Below, piece by piece: positions 1 through 5,156 of a stretch of DNA of 5,156 bases. Source of the DNA: Blastococcus sp. (GTDB lineage: Bacteria; Actinomycetota; Actinomycetes; Mycobacteriales; Geodermatophilaceae); the NCBI GenBank assembly GCA_025963345.1, contig JAOPUS010000417.1, positions 1-5,156 on the forward strand. Reading direction: 5' to 3'. The notes below the pieces were generated by a model, which saw only the letters and a program-made list of their open reading frames with translations, did no database searches and was not told the DNA's origin. A program made the translations under genes and the position numbers. How positions within the stretch are numbered: position 1 is the first letter of the stretch; every line of letters starts with the position of its first letter.

Positions 1-1002
1 CTGATCGCCGAGCCGTGGGACGTCGGCGAGGGCGGCTACCAGGTCGGCAACTTCCCGGCCCTGTGGACCGAGTGGAACGGCAAGTACCGCGACACCGTCC
101 GTGACTTCTGGCGCGGCGAGGACGCGACCGTGGGCGAGTTCGCCAGCCGGATCACCGGCTCGGCCGACCTCTACCAGCACTCCGGGCGCCGGCCGTTCGC
201 CAGCATCAACTTCGTGACCGCGCACGACGGCTTCACGCTCAACGACCTCGTCTCCTACAACGAGAAGCACAACGAGGCCAACGGCGAGGGCAACAACGAC
301 GGCGAGAGCCACAACCGCAGCTGGAACTGCGGCGCCGAGGGCGAGACCGACGACGCGGAGATCCTGCACCTGCGAGCCCAGCAGCGGCGCAACTTCATCG
401 CCACCCTGATGCTCAGCCAGGGCGTGCCGATGCTGCTGCACGGCGACGAGCTGGGCCGCAGCCAGGGCGGCACCAACAACGGCTCCTGCCAGGACTCCGA
501 CCTCACCTGGATCGACTGGGAGAACATCGACGAGGGGCTCCTCGAGTTCACCAAGAAGGTCACCAAGCTCCGCACCGACCACCCGACGTTCCGGCGCCGC
601 CGGTTCTTCCACGGCCGTCCGGTGCGGCGCGGGCAGGGCGACCCGGTGCCCGACATCGACTGGCTCACCCCTGCCGGCGAGTCCATGACCGACGAGGACT
701 GGGACGCCGCCTACGCGAAGTCGCTCGCCGTCTACCTCAACGGGCACGGCATCCGGAGCACCGACGAGCGCGGCGAGGAGGTCCTCGACGACCACTTCTA
801 CCTGGCGTTCAACGCCTCGCCGGAGCCGATCGAGTTCACGCTCCCCAACGACGACTACGCCCCCTCGTGGACGTCGGTCGTCGACACCGCCGAGATGAAC
901 GAGGTCGAGCCGGTGGAGTTCAAGCCGGGCGAGACGGTGATCGTGCAGGGCCGGGCCATCATCGTGCTCCGCGGCCCCGCGGTGGAAGCCGGGGCCCAGT
1001 GA
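1..1002 (+). CDS. glgX: Glycogen debranching enzyme GlgX/TreX, C-terminal part (5' end outside window)
   Basis: The reading frame is open from the first base and ends at TGA 1000-1002, giving 333 residues of a protein that is usually about 700 long; the N-terminal CBM48-like region and first half of the GH13 barrel lie upstream of the window. Seen: the fragment opens with LIAEPWDVGEGGYQVGNFP, where the Glu at fragment residue 4 is the family's general acid/base, and carries TAHDGFTLNDLVSYNEKHN with Asp 76 as the conserved transition-state stabiliser, then MLLHGDELGRSQGG and the CQDSDLTWIDW stretch typical of GlgX isoamylases. Residues from about 225 on form the C-terminal beta-sandwich. Family knowledge: it hydrolyses alpha-1,6 branches of glycogen or limit dextrin in the cytoplasm, supplying linear maltodextrins. 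Its stop overlaps the treY start, so the two are probably co-transcribed and translationally coupled. No in-frame break is visible. Confidence 0.95.
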   Translation: MIAEPWDVGEGGYQVGNFPALWTEWNGKYRDTVRDFWRGEDATVGEFASRITGSADLYQHSGRRPFASINFVTAHDGFTLNDLVSYNEKHNEANGEGNNDGESHNRSWNCGAEGETDDAEILHLRAQQRRNFIATLMLSQGVPMLLHGDELGRSQGGTNNGSCQDSDLTWIDWENIDEGLLEFTKKVTKLRTDHPTFRRRRFFHGRPVRRGQGDPVPDIDWLTPAGESMTDEDWDAAYAKSLAVYLNGHGIRSTDERGEEVLDDHFYLAFNASPEPIEFTLPNDDYAPSWTSVVDTAEMNEVEPVEFKPGETVIVQGRAIIVLRGPAVEAGAQ

Positions 1003-3320
1003 GCGAGCCGAACGGCGAGCGCCGCAGGGGGGTGCCGGCGGCGACCTACCGGCTCCAGGTGCACGCGGGGTTCCGGCTCGACGATGCCGCCGAGGTCGCC
1101 GGCTATCTGGCCGACCTCGGGGTGACGCACGCGTACTCCTCTCCCCTGCTGCGCTCGGCCGAGGGCAGCAACCACGGGTACGACACCGTCGACCACGCCC
1201 ACATCGACGAGGCCCGCGGCGGACAGGCCGGCTTCGACCGGTTCGTCGCGGCCCTCCACCAGCACGGGCTCGGTCTGGTGCTGGACCTGGTGCCCAACCA
1301 CATGGGCGTCGCCGACGCGGCGGCCGCCCCGTGGTGGTGGGACGTCCTCCAGCATGGGCGCACCAGTGCTCATGCCGGCGTCTTCGACATCGACTGGGAG
1401 TTCGGCGGCGGCAAGGTCCGGATCCCGGTCCTGGGTTCCGCGGACGACGTCGACAAGCTCGAGGTCGTCGACGGCGAGCTGCGGTACTTCGACAACCGCT
1501 TCCCGATCGCGCCAGGCACCGGCACCGGCACTCCACAGGAGGTGCACGCCCGGCAGCACTACGAGCTGGTCGACTGGCGGCGCGCGGACTCCGAGCTGAA
1601 CTACCGCCGGTTCTTCGCGATCAACACCCTCGCCGGGCTGCGGGTCGAGGACCCGGCGATCTTCGACGCCACACACGAGCTGGTGCTGCAGCTGGTGCGC
1701 GACGGCGCGGTCGACGGCCTGCGGATCGACCACCCCGACGGGCTGGCCGATCCCAAGGGCTACCTGGACCGGCTGGCCCAGGCCTCGGGCGGCCGGTGGA
1801 CCGTCGTGGAGAAGATCCTCGAGCCCGGCGAGGACCTACCGGGGTCGTGGCGGACCGCCGGGACGACGGGCTACGACGCCCTCGCCGAGGTCGACGAGGT
1901 CTTGATCGACCCGGCCGGGGAGGCCGCGCTGACTGCGCTGGACACCGAGCTGGCCGGCCGGCCGGTGGACTACGCGGAGCTCGTGCACGACTGCAAGCGC
2001 GAGGTCACCGACGGCATGCTCGGTTCCGAGGTCGCCCGGCTGGTCCGGGTGATCGGCGCGCTCCCCGGCATCGATCCCGCGCAGCAGACCGAGGCGCTGG
2101 CCGAGCTGCTGGCGACCTTCCCGGTCTACCGCAGCTACCTGCCCGACGGGCGCGAACACCTCGACGCCACCGTGTCCGCCGTCCGTGACCGTCGTCCGGA
2201 CCTGGTCGCGGCCGTCGACGCCCTGCACCCGGTGCTGGCCCAGGCCGACACCGAGGCGGCCACCCGCTTCGAGCAGACGAGCGGGCCGGTCATGGCCAAG
2301 GGCGTGGAGGACAGCGCCTACTACCGATGGTCCCGGTTCGTCGGGCTGAACGAGGTCGGCGGCGATCCCGCCCGCTTCGGCAGCACGGTCGGAGAGTTCC
2401 ACGCCGCACAGCAGCACCGCGTGGAGCGCTATCCGGCGTCCATGACGACGCTGTCGACGCACGACACCAAGCGCAGCGAGGACGTGCGTGCGCGGTTGGC
2501 CGTGCTGGCAGAGATCCCCACCGAGTGGGCGCAGCTGGTCCGCGGCTGGCTGTCCCGGCACCCGCTGGCCGACCGGCCGCTGGCCCACCTCGTGTGGCAG
2601 AACCTGGTCGGCGCCTGGCCGCTCTCCCGCGAGCGGGCGCACGCCTACGTGGAGAAGGCCGCCCGCGAGGCCGGGACCTCGACCACCTGGACCGACCCCG
2701 ACGAGGAGTTCGAGGGCCGGCTGCACGCCCTGGTCGACGCCGCGTACGACGACCCGGCCACGGCCGCGGAGATCGACGCCTTCGTCACCCGGATCACCCC
2801 GCTCGGCTGGTCGAACTCGCTGGCGCAGAAGCTGCTGCAGCTGACCATGCCGGGGGTGCCGGACGTCTACCAGGGCACCGAGCTCTGGGACTTCTCCCTC
2901 GTCGACCCGGACAACCGGCGGCCGGTGGACTACGCGTCGCGCCGCAAGCTGCTCGCCTCCCTCGACGGCGGTGAGGTGCCGGCGGTCGACGAGTCCGCGG
3001 CCGCGAAGCTGCTGGTCCTCTCCCGGGTGCTGCGCGCCCGGCGGGACAACCCGGAGTGGTTCGCCGGGTACGAGCCGGTCGCGGTGACCGGGTCGGCGGC
3101 CGGCCACGTGGTCGCCTTCGACCGCGGCGGGGTGGTGGCGGTCGCGACCCGGCTGCCGGCCGGCCTGGCGCGTGACGGGTGGGGTGACACGGCGCTGCAA
3201 CTGCCCAACGGCGCCTGGCGCGACCTGCTCACCGGCGAGCGGATCGTCTCCGACGTCGCTGGTGTCGCTGTCGATGTGCTGCTGGCCCGGCTGCCGGTCG
3301 CTCTGCTCGTCCGCGACTAG
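999..3320 (+). CDS. treY: Maltooligosyl trehalose synthase (GH13)
   Basis: It encodes 773 residues, within the normal range for TreY. It isomerises the reducing-end alpha-1,4 bond of maltodextrin to alpha,alpha-1,1, making maltooligosyl trehalose for TreZ. Seen: the N-terminal signature ATYRLQVHAGF, NHGYD at residues 58-62, DLVPNHM at 96-102 (region I), GLRIDHPDG with nucleophile Asp 244, VVEKIL with acid/base Glu 271, STHDTKRSED with third acid Asp 489, and GVPDVYQG at about 619-626. The GTG at 999 was chosen because it gives a 4-bp GTGA overlap with the glgX stop and has GGAAG 10 nt upstream; an in-frame GTG at 1032 would still keep ATYRL but has no well-spaced ribosome site. A longer in-frame opening to 867 lies inside glgX and is unlikely. 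The last 29 codons contain unusually many T-ending codons and are duplicated at 4849-4938. Downstream there is a strong hairpin and no treZ. Confidence 0.96.
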   Translation: MSEPNGERRRGVPAATYRLQVHAGFRLDDAAEVAGYLADLGVTHAYSSPLLRSAEGSNHGYDTVDHAHIDEARGGQAGFDRFVAALHQHGLGLVLDLVPNHMGVADAAAAPWWWDVLQHGRTSAHAGVFDIDWEFGGGKVRIPVLGSADDVDKLEVVDGELRYFDNRFPIAPGTGTGTPQEVHARQHYELVDWRRADSELNYRRFFAINTLAGLRVEDPAIFDATHELVLQLVRDGAVDGLRIDHPDGLADPKGYLDRLAQASGGRWTVVEKILEPGEDLPGSWRTAGTTGYDALAEVDEVLIDPAGEAALTALDTELAGRPVDYAELVHDCKREVTDGMLGSEVARLVRVIGALPGIDPAQQTEALAELLATFPVYRSYLPDGREHLDATVSAVRDRRPDLVAAVDALHPVLAQADTEAATRFEQTSGPVMAKGVEDSAYYRWSRFVGLNEVGGDPARFGSTVGEFHAAQQHRVERYPASMTTLSTHDTKRSEDVRARLAVLAEIPTEWAQLVRGWLSRHPLADRPLAHLVWQNLVGAWPLSRERAHAYVEKAAREAGTSTTWTDPDEEFEGRLHALVDAAYDDPATAAEIDAFVTRITPLGWSNSLAQKLLQLTMPGVPDVYQGTELWDFSLVDPDNRRPVDYASRRKLLASLDGGEVPAVDESAAAKLLVLSRVLRARRDNPEWFAGYEPVAVTGSAAGHVVAFDRGGVVAVATRLPAGLARDGWGDTALQLPNGAWRDLLTGERIVSDVAGVAVDVLLARLPVALLVRD
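3231..3320 (+). repeat. Direct repeat copy 1: 3' end of treY
   Basis: The last 29 codons plus stop of treY match 4849-4938 over 90 nt without gaps; by hand count 73 of 90 bases agree. The longest identical run is 21 nt, 3239-3259 against 4857-4877. Nine of the 17 differences are silent third-base changes and two distinguish TAG from TGA. Upstream of 3231 the similarity stops abruptly. Confidence 0.9.
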
Positions 3321-3326
3321 AACGGC

Positions 3327-3382
3327 GAGATCGGCGATCTCGCAGGCTTTCCTCCTCGAAGACGTGCGAGATCGCCGATCTC
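3327..3382. terminator. Strong hairpin after treY, likely bidirectional terminator or dispersed palindromic repeat
   Basis: The arms 3327-3344 and 3365-3382 are perfectly complementary over 18 bp with a 20-nt loop, starting 6 nt after the treY stop. Each arm also contains its own 15-nt palindrome, GAGATCGGCGATCTC and GAGATCGCCGATCTC (7+1+7), so alternative smaller hairpins or a cruciform are possible. There is no T-run after it, so it would not be a classical intrinsic terminator, but position between convergent treY and hxlR supports termination. It might equally be a member of an interspersed repeat family; that cannot be judged from one copy. Confidence 0.8.
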
Positions 3383-3523
3383 ATCCCCGTCAGCTGCCTC
3401 GTCCGCGGACAGTGTGCGGGTGCCTCGACAGTCGGACCCGTGTCCGTGAGCGGCCCGCGTAGGGACACTCCCGCTGCGTCCGCGGTACTACTGAGCGGTC
3501 CGTCGGGGAGGCCCTGACTGGTC

Positions 3524-3874
3524 CTACGCGTTTGGCACGGTGGCGTCCAGGTTGTCGGCGGCCCATCGGGAAAGCTCTCGCAGTGCGGGCAGGAGCTTGG
3601 TGCCGGAGTCGGTCAGCTCGTAACGGACGGCGACTGGAGGCCCTTCCGCGACGACCCGGTGGACGAGGCCGGTGGCGGCCAGCTCGGTGAGGCGGTCGGA
3701 GAGCACCGAGTCGCTGATCCCGTCGACCGCGCGGCGCAGTTCGCTGAACGACGCCGACCCCCCGGTGAGCACGCCGATGATGACCCCGTTCCAGCGCTTG
3801 CCCAGGAAGCCGAAGACGCGAACCAGCGCTGCGTCGCAGACAGGGGGAGTGTGCGCCGGATCCTGGGTCACCAC
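3524..3874 (-). CDS. HxlR/DUF24-family winged-helix regulator, single-cysteine type
   Basis: The protein has 116 residues, a normal length for HxlR regulators. Seen: an N-terminal helix with Cys 13 followed by FGFLGKRWN at 21-29 (the family's IGGKW-like motif), FSELRRAVDGIS at 43-54, the recognition helix region SDSVLSDRLTELAATGLVHR at 54-73, a wing around VRYELTDSG 83-91, and a C-terminal dimer helix (LPALRELSRWAADNL). Cys 13 is the only cysteine and sits at the position of the conserved redox-sensing cysteine of this family (Cys6 in Bacillus YodB, the single cysteine of Corynebacterium QorR). Inferred role: thiol-based sensing of quinones or other electrophiles and repression of the divergent azoR-like gene and of itself. 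The start is GTG at 3874 or the adjacent GTG at 3871; no Shine-Dalgarno is visible and a -10-like TATCCT lies directly upstream, which suggests a leaderless message starting at the second GTG. It runs convergent to treY. Confidence 0.9.
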   Translation of the reverse strand: MVTQDPAHTPPVCDAALVRVFGFLGKRWNGVIIGVLTGGSASFSELRRAVDGISDSVLSDRLTELAATGLVHRVVAEGPPVAVRYELTDSGTKLLPALRELSRWAADNLDATVPNA

Positions 3875-3877
3875 CCA

Positions 3878-3883
3878 AGGATA
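3878..3883 (-). promoter_or_regulatory. Possible -10 element of the hxlR-type gene
   Basis: Minus-strand TATCCT ends 3 nt before the GTG at 3874 and 6 nt before the in-frame GTG at 3871. That spacing fits transcription starting at the second start codon. No good -35 is seen; the place where it would fall (about 3901-3906) is inside the first tandem repeat. Confidence 0.4.
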
Positions 3884-3922
3884 GACCGTGCTCTGGTTTT
3901 CCTAGTGCTTCGGTTTTCCTAG

Positions 3923-3941
3923 TGCTACTCTTTTCGTAGCA
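3923..3941. promoter_or_regulatory. Candidate operator: 19-bp inverted repeat
   Basis: TGCTACTCTTTTCGTAGCA has perfect 6-bp arms around a 7-nt centre, a size and form suited to a dimeric winged-helix protein. It overlaps the likely -10 of the downstream oxidoreductase gene (3926-3931) and shares bases with repeats two and three. The HxlR-type protein encoded next door is the obvious candidate ligand; this is inferred from position only. Confidence 0.6.
3926..3931 (+). promoter_or_regulatory. Possible extended -10 of the azoR-like gene
   Basis: TACTCT preceded by TG at 3923-3924 gives a TGN-TACTCT extended -10. The expected -35 position (about 3903-3908) reads TAGTGC, which is not a consensus, as often seen with extended -10 promoters. 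Transcription would start near 3938, about 33 nt before the ATG. Confidence 0.4.
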
Positions 3942-3960
3942 GCCAGCCCAGAGCTAGTGA

Positions 3961-3964
3961 GGAG
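3961..3964 (+). promoter_or_regulatory. Ribosome binding site of the azoR-like gene
   Basis: GTGAGGAG at 3957-3964 contains a clear GGAG core 6 nt before the ATG at 3971, which fixes the start of this gene. Confidence 0.8.
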
Positions 3965-3970
3965 ACCGTC

Positions 3971-4627
3971 ATGTCACTGTTCCGTCTGGACGCCAGCATC
4001 CGCGTCGAGGGATCCGCCAGCCGCGAGATCGCCGACATCGTCGAGGCCGAGTGGCGGGCCGGGAACCCGGGCGCACCGATCACCCGGCAGCACGTCGGCA
4101 CCGAGCCGCTGCCCTCCGGCGCCTGGGCCGCCGCGGTCACCGGCAGCCGGCTGCCCGCCGAGCAGCGCACCCCGGAGCAGGCCGCGGCCACCGCGCTGGC
4201 CGCGGCGCTGGTCGATGAGCTGCTCGACGCCGAGGCGCTGCTGTTCGCGGTGCCGCTGTACAACTTCGGCGTCTCCCAGCACGTCAAGACCTGGGTCGAC
4301 CTGGTGCTCACCGACCCCCGCATGGGCCCCGCCGGGGGCGCGCCGCTGGCGGGCAAGCCCGCCGTCCTGGTCACGGTGCGCGGCGGGAACTACAGCGCCG
4401 GCACGCCGCGCGAGGGCTGGGACCACGCGACCGGCTGGATCCGCCGGATCCTCGAAGACGGCTGGCACCTGGACCTGCGCGTGGTCGAACGCGAGTTCAC
4501 CCTCGTCGGCGTGAACCCGGCGCTGGACGCCTTCACCGACCTGGCCGCCGAGCTCAAGGCGACCGCCGAGCGCGACGCGCTCGAGCAGGGCCGGTGGCTG
4601 CAGGGCGACCGCCGCGCCGCGGCCTGA
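3971..4627 (+). CDS. FMN-dependent NAD(P)H quinone/azo oxidoreductase, AzoR (AcpD) type
   Basis: A 218-residue flavodoxin-fold protein, close to the usual 200-210 of AzoR. Seen: the FMN phosphate loop LDASIRVEGSASR with Ser 9, Ser 15 and Ser 17, spaced as in E. coli AzoR (Ser 9, 15, 17); the flavin-binding loop PLYNFGVSQHVKTWVDLV at 95-112 (PMYNF in E. coli); and TVRGGNY at 135-141 matching the SRGG loop around the isoalloxazine ring. Family knowledge: cytosolic homodimers that reduce quinones and azo compounds by two-electron transfer from NAD(P)H. The segment after the YNF motif is shorter than in E. coli and reads DPRMGPAGG, so the substrate-side Phe/Tyr region differs and substrate preference is uncertain. 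The ATG follows a good GGAG at ideal distance. It is transcribed away from the HxlR-type gene, and the shared promoter region suggests that regulator controls it. Codon use matches the window. Confidence 0.92.
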   Translation: MSLFRLDASIRVEGSASREIADIVEAEWRAGNPGAPITRQHVGTEPLPSGAWAAAVTGSRLPAEQRTPEQAAATALAAALVDELLDAEALLFAVPLYNFGVSQHVKTWVDLVLTDPRMGPAGGAPLAGKPAVLVTVRGGNYSAGTPREGWDHATGWIRRILEDGWHLDLRVVEREFTLVGVNPALDAFTDLAAELKATAERDALEQGRWLQGDRRAAA

Positions 4628-4848
4628 CCGCTCCCCCGCCGAGCGTGCGTGGCGCCGCCCTGCCGGACGGGGAGGCCGCCGGCCGGAACACCGCATCGAT
4701 CGAAATCCCTCGCCCTGTCCCTGAAGTCCTGGATCTCCCTTGCCGGGGAGCGCCCTGGGCTACACGGTCACCCTCGACCCCCTGCCTGACCGGGGGCACC
4801 GGGGATTTTCGGATTAGCCGCCTTCAGGGGCGCGCGCCGGAAGGAGCC
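4628..4848. other. Non-coding stretch between the azoR-like gene and the treY remnant
   Basis: No convincing gene is visible in either strand. It holds several small hairpins: CTCCC/GGGAG at 4735-4750 (5 bp, 6-nt loop), CCCCC/GGGGG at 4778-4796 (5 bp, 9-nt loop), and CCTTC/GAAGG at 4821-4844 enclosing the palindrome GGCGCGCGCC. The stretch around 4800-4816 (ggattttcggatta) is less GC-rich than its surroundings. AAGGAG at 4841-4846 looks like a ribosome site but no start codon follows at a usable distance. Confidence 0.6.
4778..4796 (+). terminator. Possible terminator hairpin of the azoR-like gene
   Basis: CCCCC (4778-4782) pairs with GGGGG (4792-4796) over a 9-nt loop, and a short T-run (GATTTT) follows about 8-13 nt later. 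It lies 150 nt after the stop codon. Stem length is modest, so the call is weak. Confidence 0.3.
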
Positions 4849-4938
4849 ACCGGCACGCGGATCGTCTCCGACGTCGCCGGCGTCGCGGCCGACGTCCTGC
4901 TGACCCGTCTGTCCGTGGCCCTGCTGGTCCGCGACTGA
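4849..4938 (+). pseudogene. Isolated second copy of the treY 3' end (29 codons plus stop)
   Basis: In one frame this reads TGTRIVSDVAGVAADVLL, then TRLSVALLVRD and TGA, matching 25 of 29 residues of the treY C-terminus. By hand count 73 of 90 bases match 3231-3320; 11 of the 17 differences are silent or in the stop codon. There is no start codon or treY-like sequence just upstream, so it is a fragment and not a working gene. The pattern of silent changes means the two tails diverged while both were under coding selection, so this is more likely the end of a different treY allele or homologue than a recent local duplication. Its codons are more GC-ending than those of the tail now attached to treY. 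Confidence 0.85.
4857..4877 (+). repeat. Direct repeat copy 2: 21-nt perfect match to 3239-3259
   Basis: This is the longest uninterrupted identity between the two treY tails, 1,618 bp from the first copy. It could be the footprint of a recombination or attachment event, but the codons here encode conserved residues (RIVSDVA), so selection can also explain the identity. Confidence 0.7.
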
Positions 4939-4968
4939 ACGCGGTCGGCCGGGAACGCGGCGACGAGG

Positions 4969-4999
4969 TGCCTCGGCGTGGCGCCGTTCCGCCGAGGCA
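4969..4999. terminator. Hairpin after the treY remnant, terminator-like
   Basis: TGCCTCGGCG at 4969-4978 pairs perfectly with CGCCGAGGCA at 4990-4999 (10 bp, 11-nt loop), starting 31 nt after the remnant's stop codon. No T-run follows. The spacing behind the remnant is what one would expect if this was once the terminator of an intact treY-type gene. Confidence 0.55.
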
Positions 5000-5156
5000 G
5001 ATCGTCCGAAGTTGTTCCGTTCAGGCTGCGCTCACCGCGAACCGGCACCTAGCGTCGTCCGGGCGTCCGGGCCTTCCTGGCCGAGCGCGAGGCACCGGAC
5101 CGCCAAACCCCGTCCCCCGGCAGCCTGACTCCGACCCACCCAGGACGGGGGCGGGG
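5000..5156. other. Non-coding right end with weak promoter-like and hairpin signals
   Basis: No gene is supported. TAGCGT at 5050-5055 is a possible plus-strand -10 but its -35 region (TGCGCT) is poor. CCCCGTC at 5108-5114 can pair with GACGGGG at 5144-5150 across a 29-nt loop. The stretch may be the leader of a gene that begins beyond the window. Confidence 0.35.

Larger units (their letters stand above)
3895..3943. repeat. Three tandem repeats with 17-nt period in the divergent promoter region
   Basis: GGTTTTCCTAGTGCT occurs exactly at 3895-3909 and again at 3912-3926. A third, decayed unit TTTTCGTAGCAGC begins at 3931, keeping the 17-nt register of TTTTC (3897, 3914, 3931) and the core TTTTC-N-TAG. 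The repeats fill the middle of the 96-bp gap between the divergent regulator and oxidoreductase genes and are AT-rich against the rest of the window. They are good candidates for regulator binding sites; a simple replication-slippage origin is the alternative. Confidence 0.75.

Noticed and set aside
867..998. In-frame extension of treY to an upstream start at 867
   Set aside because: It would lie deep inside glgX and add arginine-rich residues of shadow-frame character; the GTG at 999 gives the usual 4-bp overlap and puts the ATYRL motif at the expected distance.
855..1733. Long minus-strand open frames across glgX/treY, also 1836-3200
   Set aside because: They are opposite-strand shadows of strongly conserved enzymes; composition is His/Arg/Val-rich and no family is recognisable.
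3394..3412. Possible third copy of the treY tail (CTGCCTCGTCCGCGGACAG against CTGCTCGTCCGCGACTAG)
   Set aside because: The match is short, needs two gaps, and the region is GC-rich; chance similarity is likely, although its place just beyond the hairpin is curious.
3433..3446. Small hairpin CGGAC/GTCCG and nearby palindrome GTCCGCGGAC at 3401-3410
   Set aside because: Too short to be meaningful in this base composition; no gene boundary or repeat is attached to them.
4023..4037. Near-match inside azoR to the palindrome of the 3327-3382 hairpin
   Set aside because: It lies in coding sequence for conserved residues, is imperfect in one arm, and has no paired partner.
4594..4938. 114-codon plus-strand open frame ending in the treY remnant
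   Set aside because: It starts inside azoR without a ribosome site and its first 85 residues resemble no protein; long open frames arise by chance at this GC content. Only the last 29 codons are meaningful.
4824..5048. Minus-strand 74-codon frame across the remnant
   Set aside because: No ribosome site, no recognisable motif, and it is antisense to the treY-like tail whose codon pattern clearly favours the plus strand.
1..5156. CRISPR array, tRNA, rRNA, integrase or transposase
   Set aside because: No spaced repeat array, no cloverleaf or T-arm motif, and no recombinase-like protein was seen on either strand.

Overview
The window is uniformly high-GC DNA with GC-ending codons, GTG starts, short overlaps and weak Shine-Dalgarno sites. 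This points to an actinobacterium. Geodermatophilales-type relatives (Blastococcus, Modestobacter, Geodermatophilus) would fit the gene content, but that placement is an inference from style and cannot be proven here.

Left part (1-3320): the 3' half of a glycogen debranching enzyme gene (glgX/treX type) overlaps by 4 bp a complete maltooligosyl trehalose synthase gene (treY). Together they cover the first steps of the glycogen-to-trehalose route: debranching to linear maltodextrin, then conversion of the reducing end to an alpha,alpha-1,1 linkage. The third enzyme, TreZ, which often follows, is not in this window. A strong hairpin with perfect 18-bp arms sits right behind treY and separates it from a convergent gene.

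Middle part (3524-4627): a divergent pair. A small HxlR-family winged-helix regulator with a single, N-terminal cysteine is on the minus strand, and an AzoR-type FMN-dependent NAD(P)H quinone/azo oxidoreductase is on the plus strand. The 96-bp space between them holds three 17-nt-period repeats overlapping a 19-bp inverted repeat, laid over the likely promoter elements of both genes. The simplest reading is a self-contained electrophile/quinone-sensing switch that controls a detoxifying flavoenzyme.

Right part (4628-5156): no convincing intact gene. Its key content is a second, diverged copy of the last 90 nt of treY (4849-4938, about 81% identical, most differences silent or in the stop codon), followed by a terminator-like hairpin. 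The hxlR-azoR pair is therefore bracketed by two treY tails, including a 21-nt perfect direct repeat 1,618 bp apart. This suggests that the pair, with the hairpin element, was inserted at or recombined into the 3' end of treY. The duplicated treY tail and the regulatory architecture between hxlR and azoR are the observations most worth following up.
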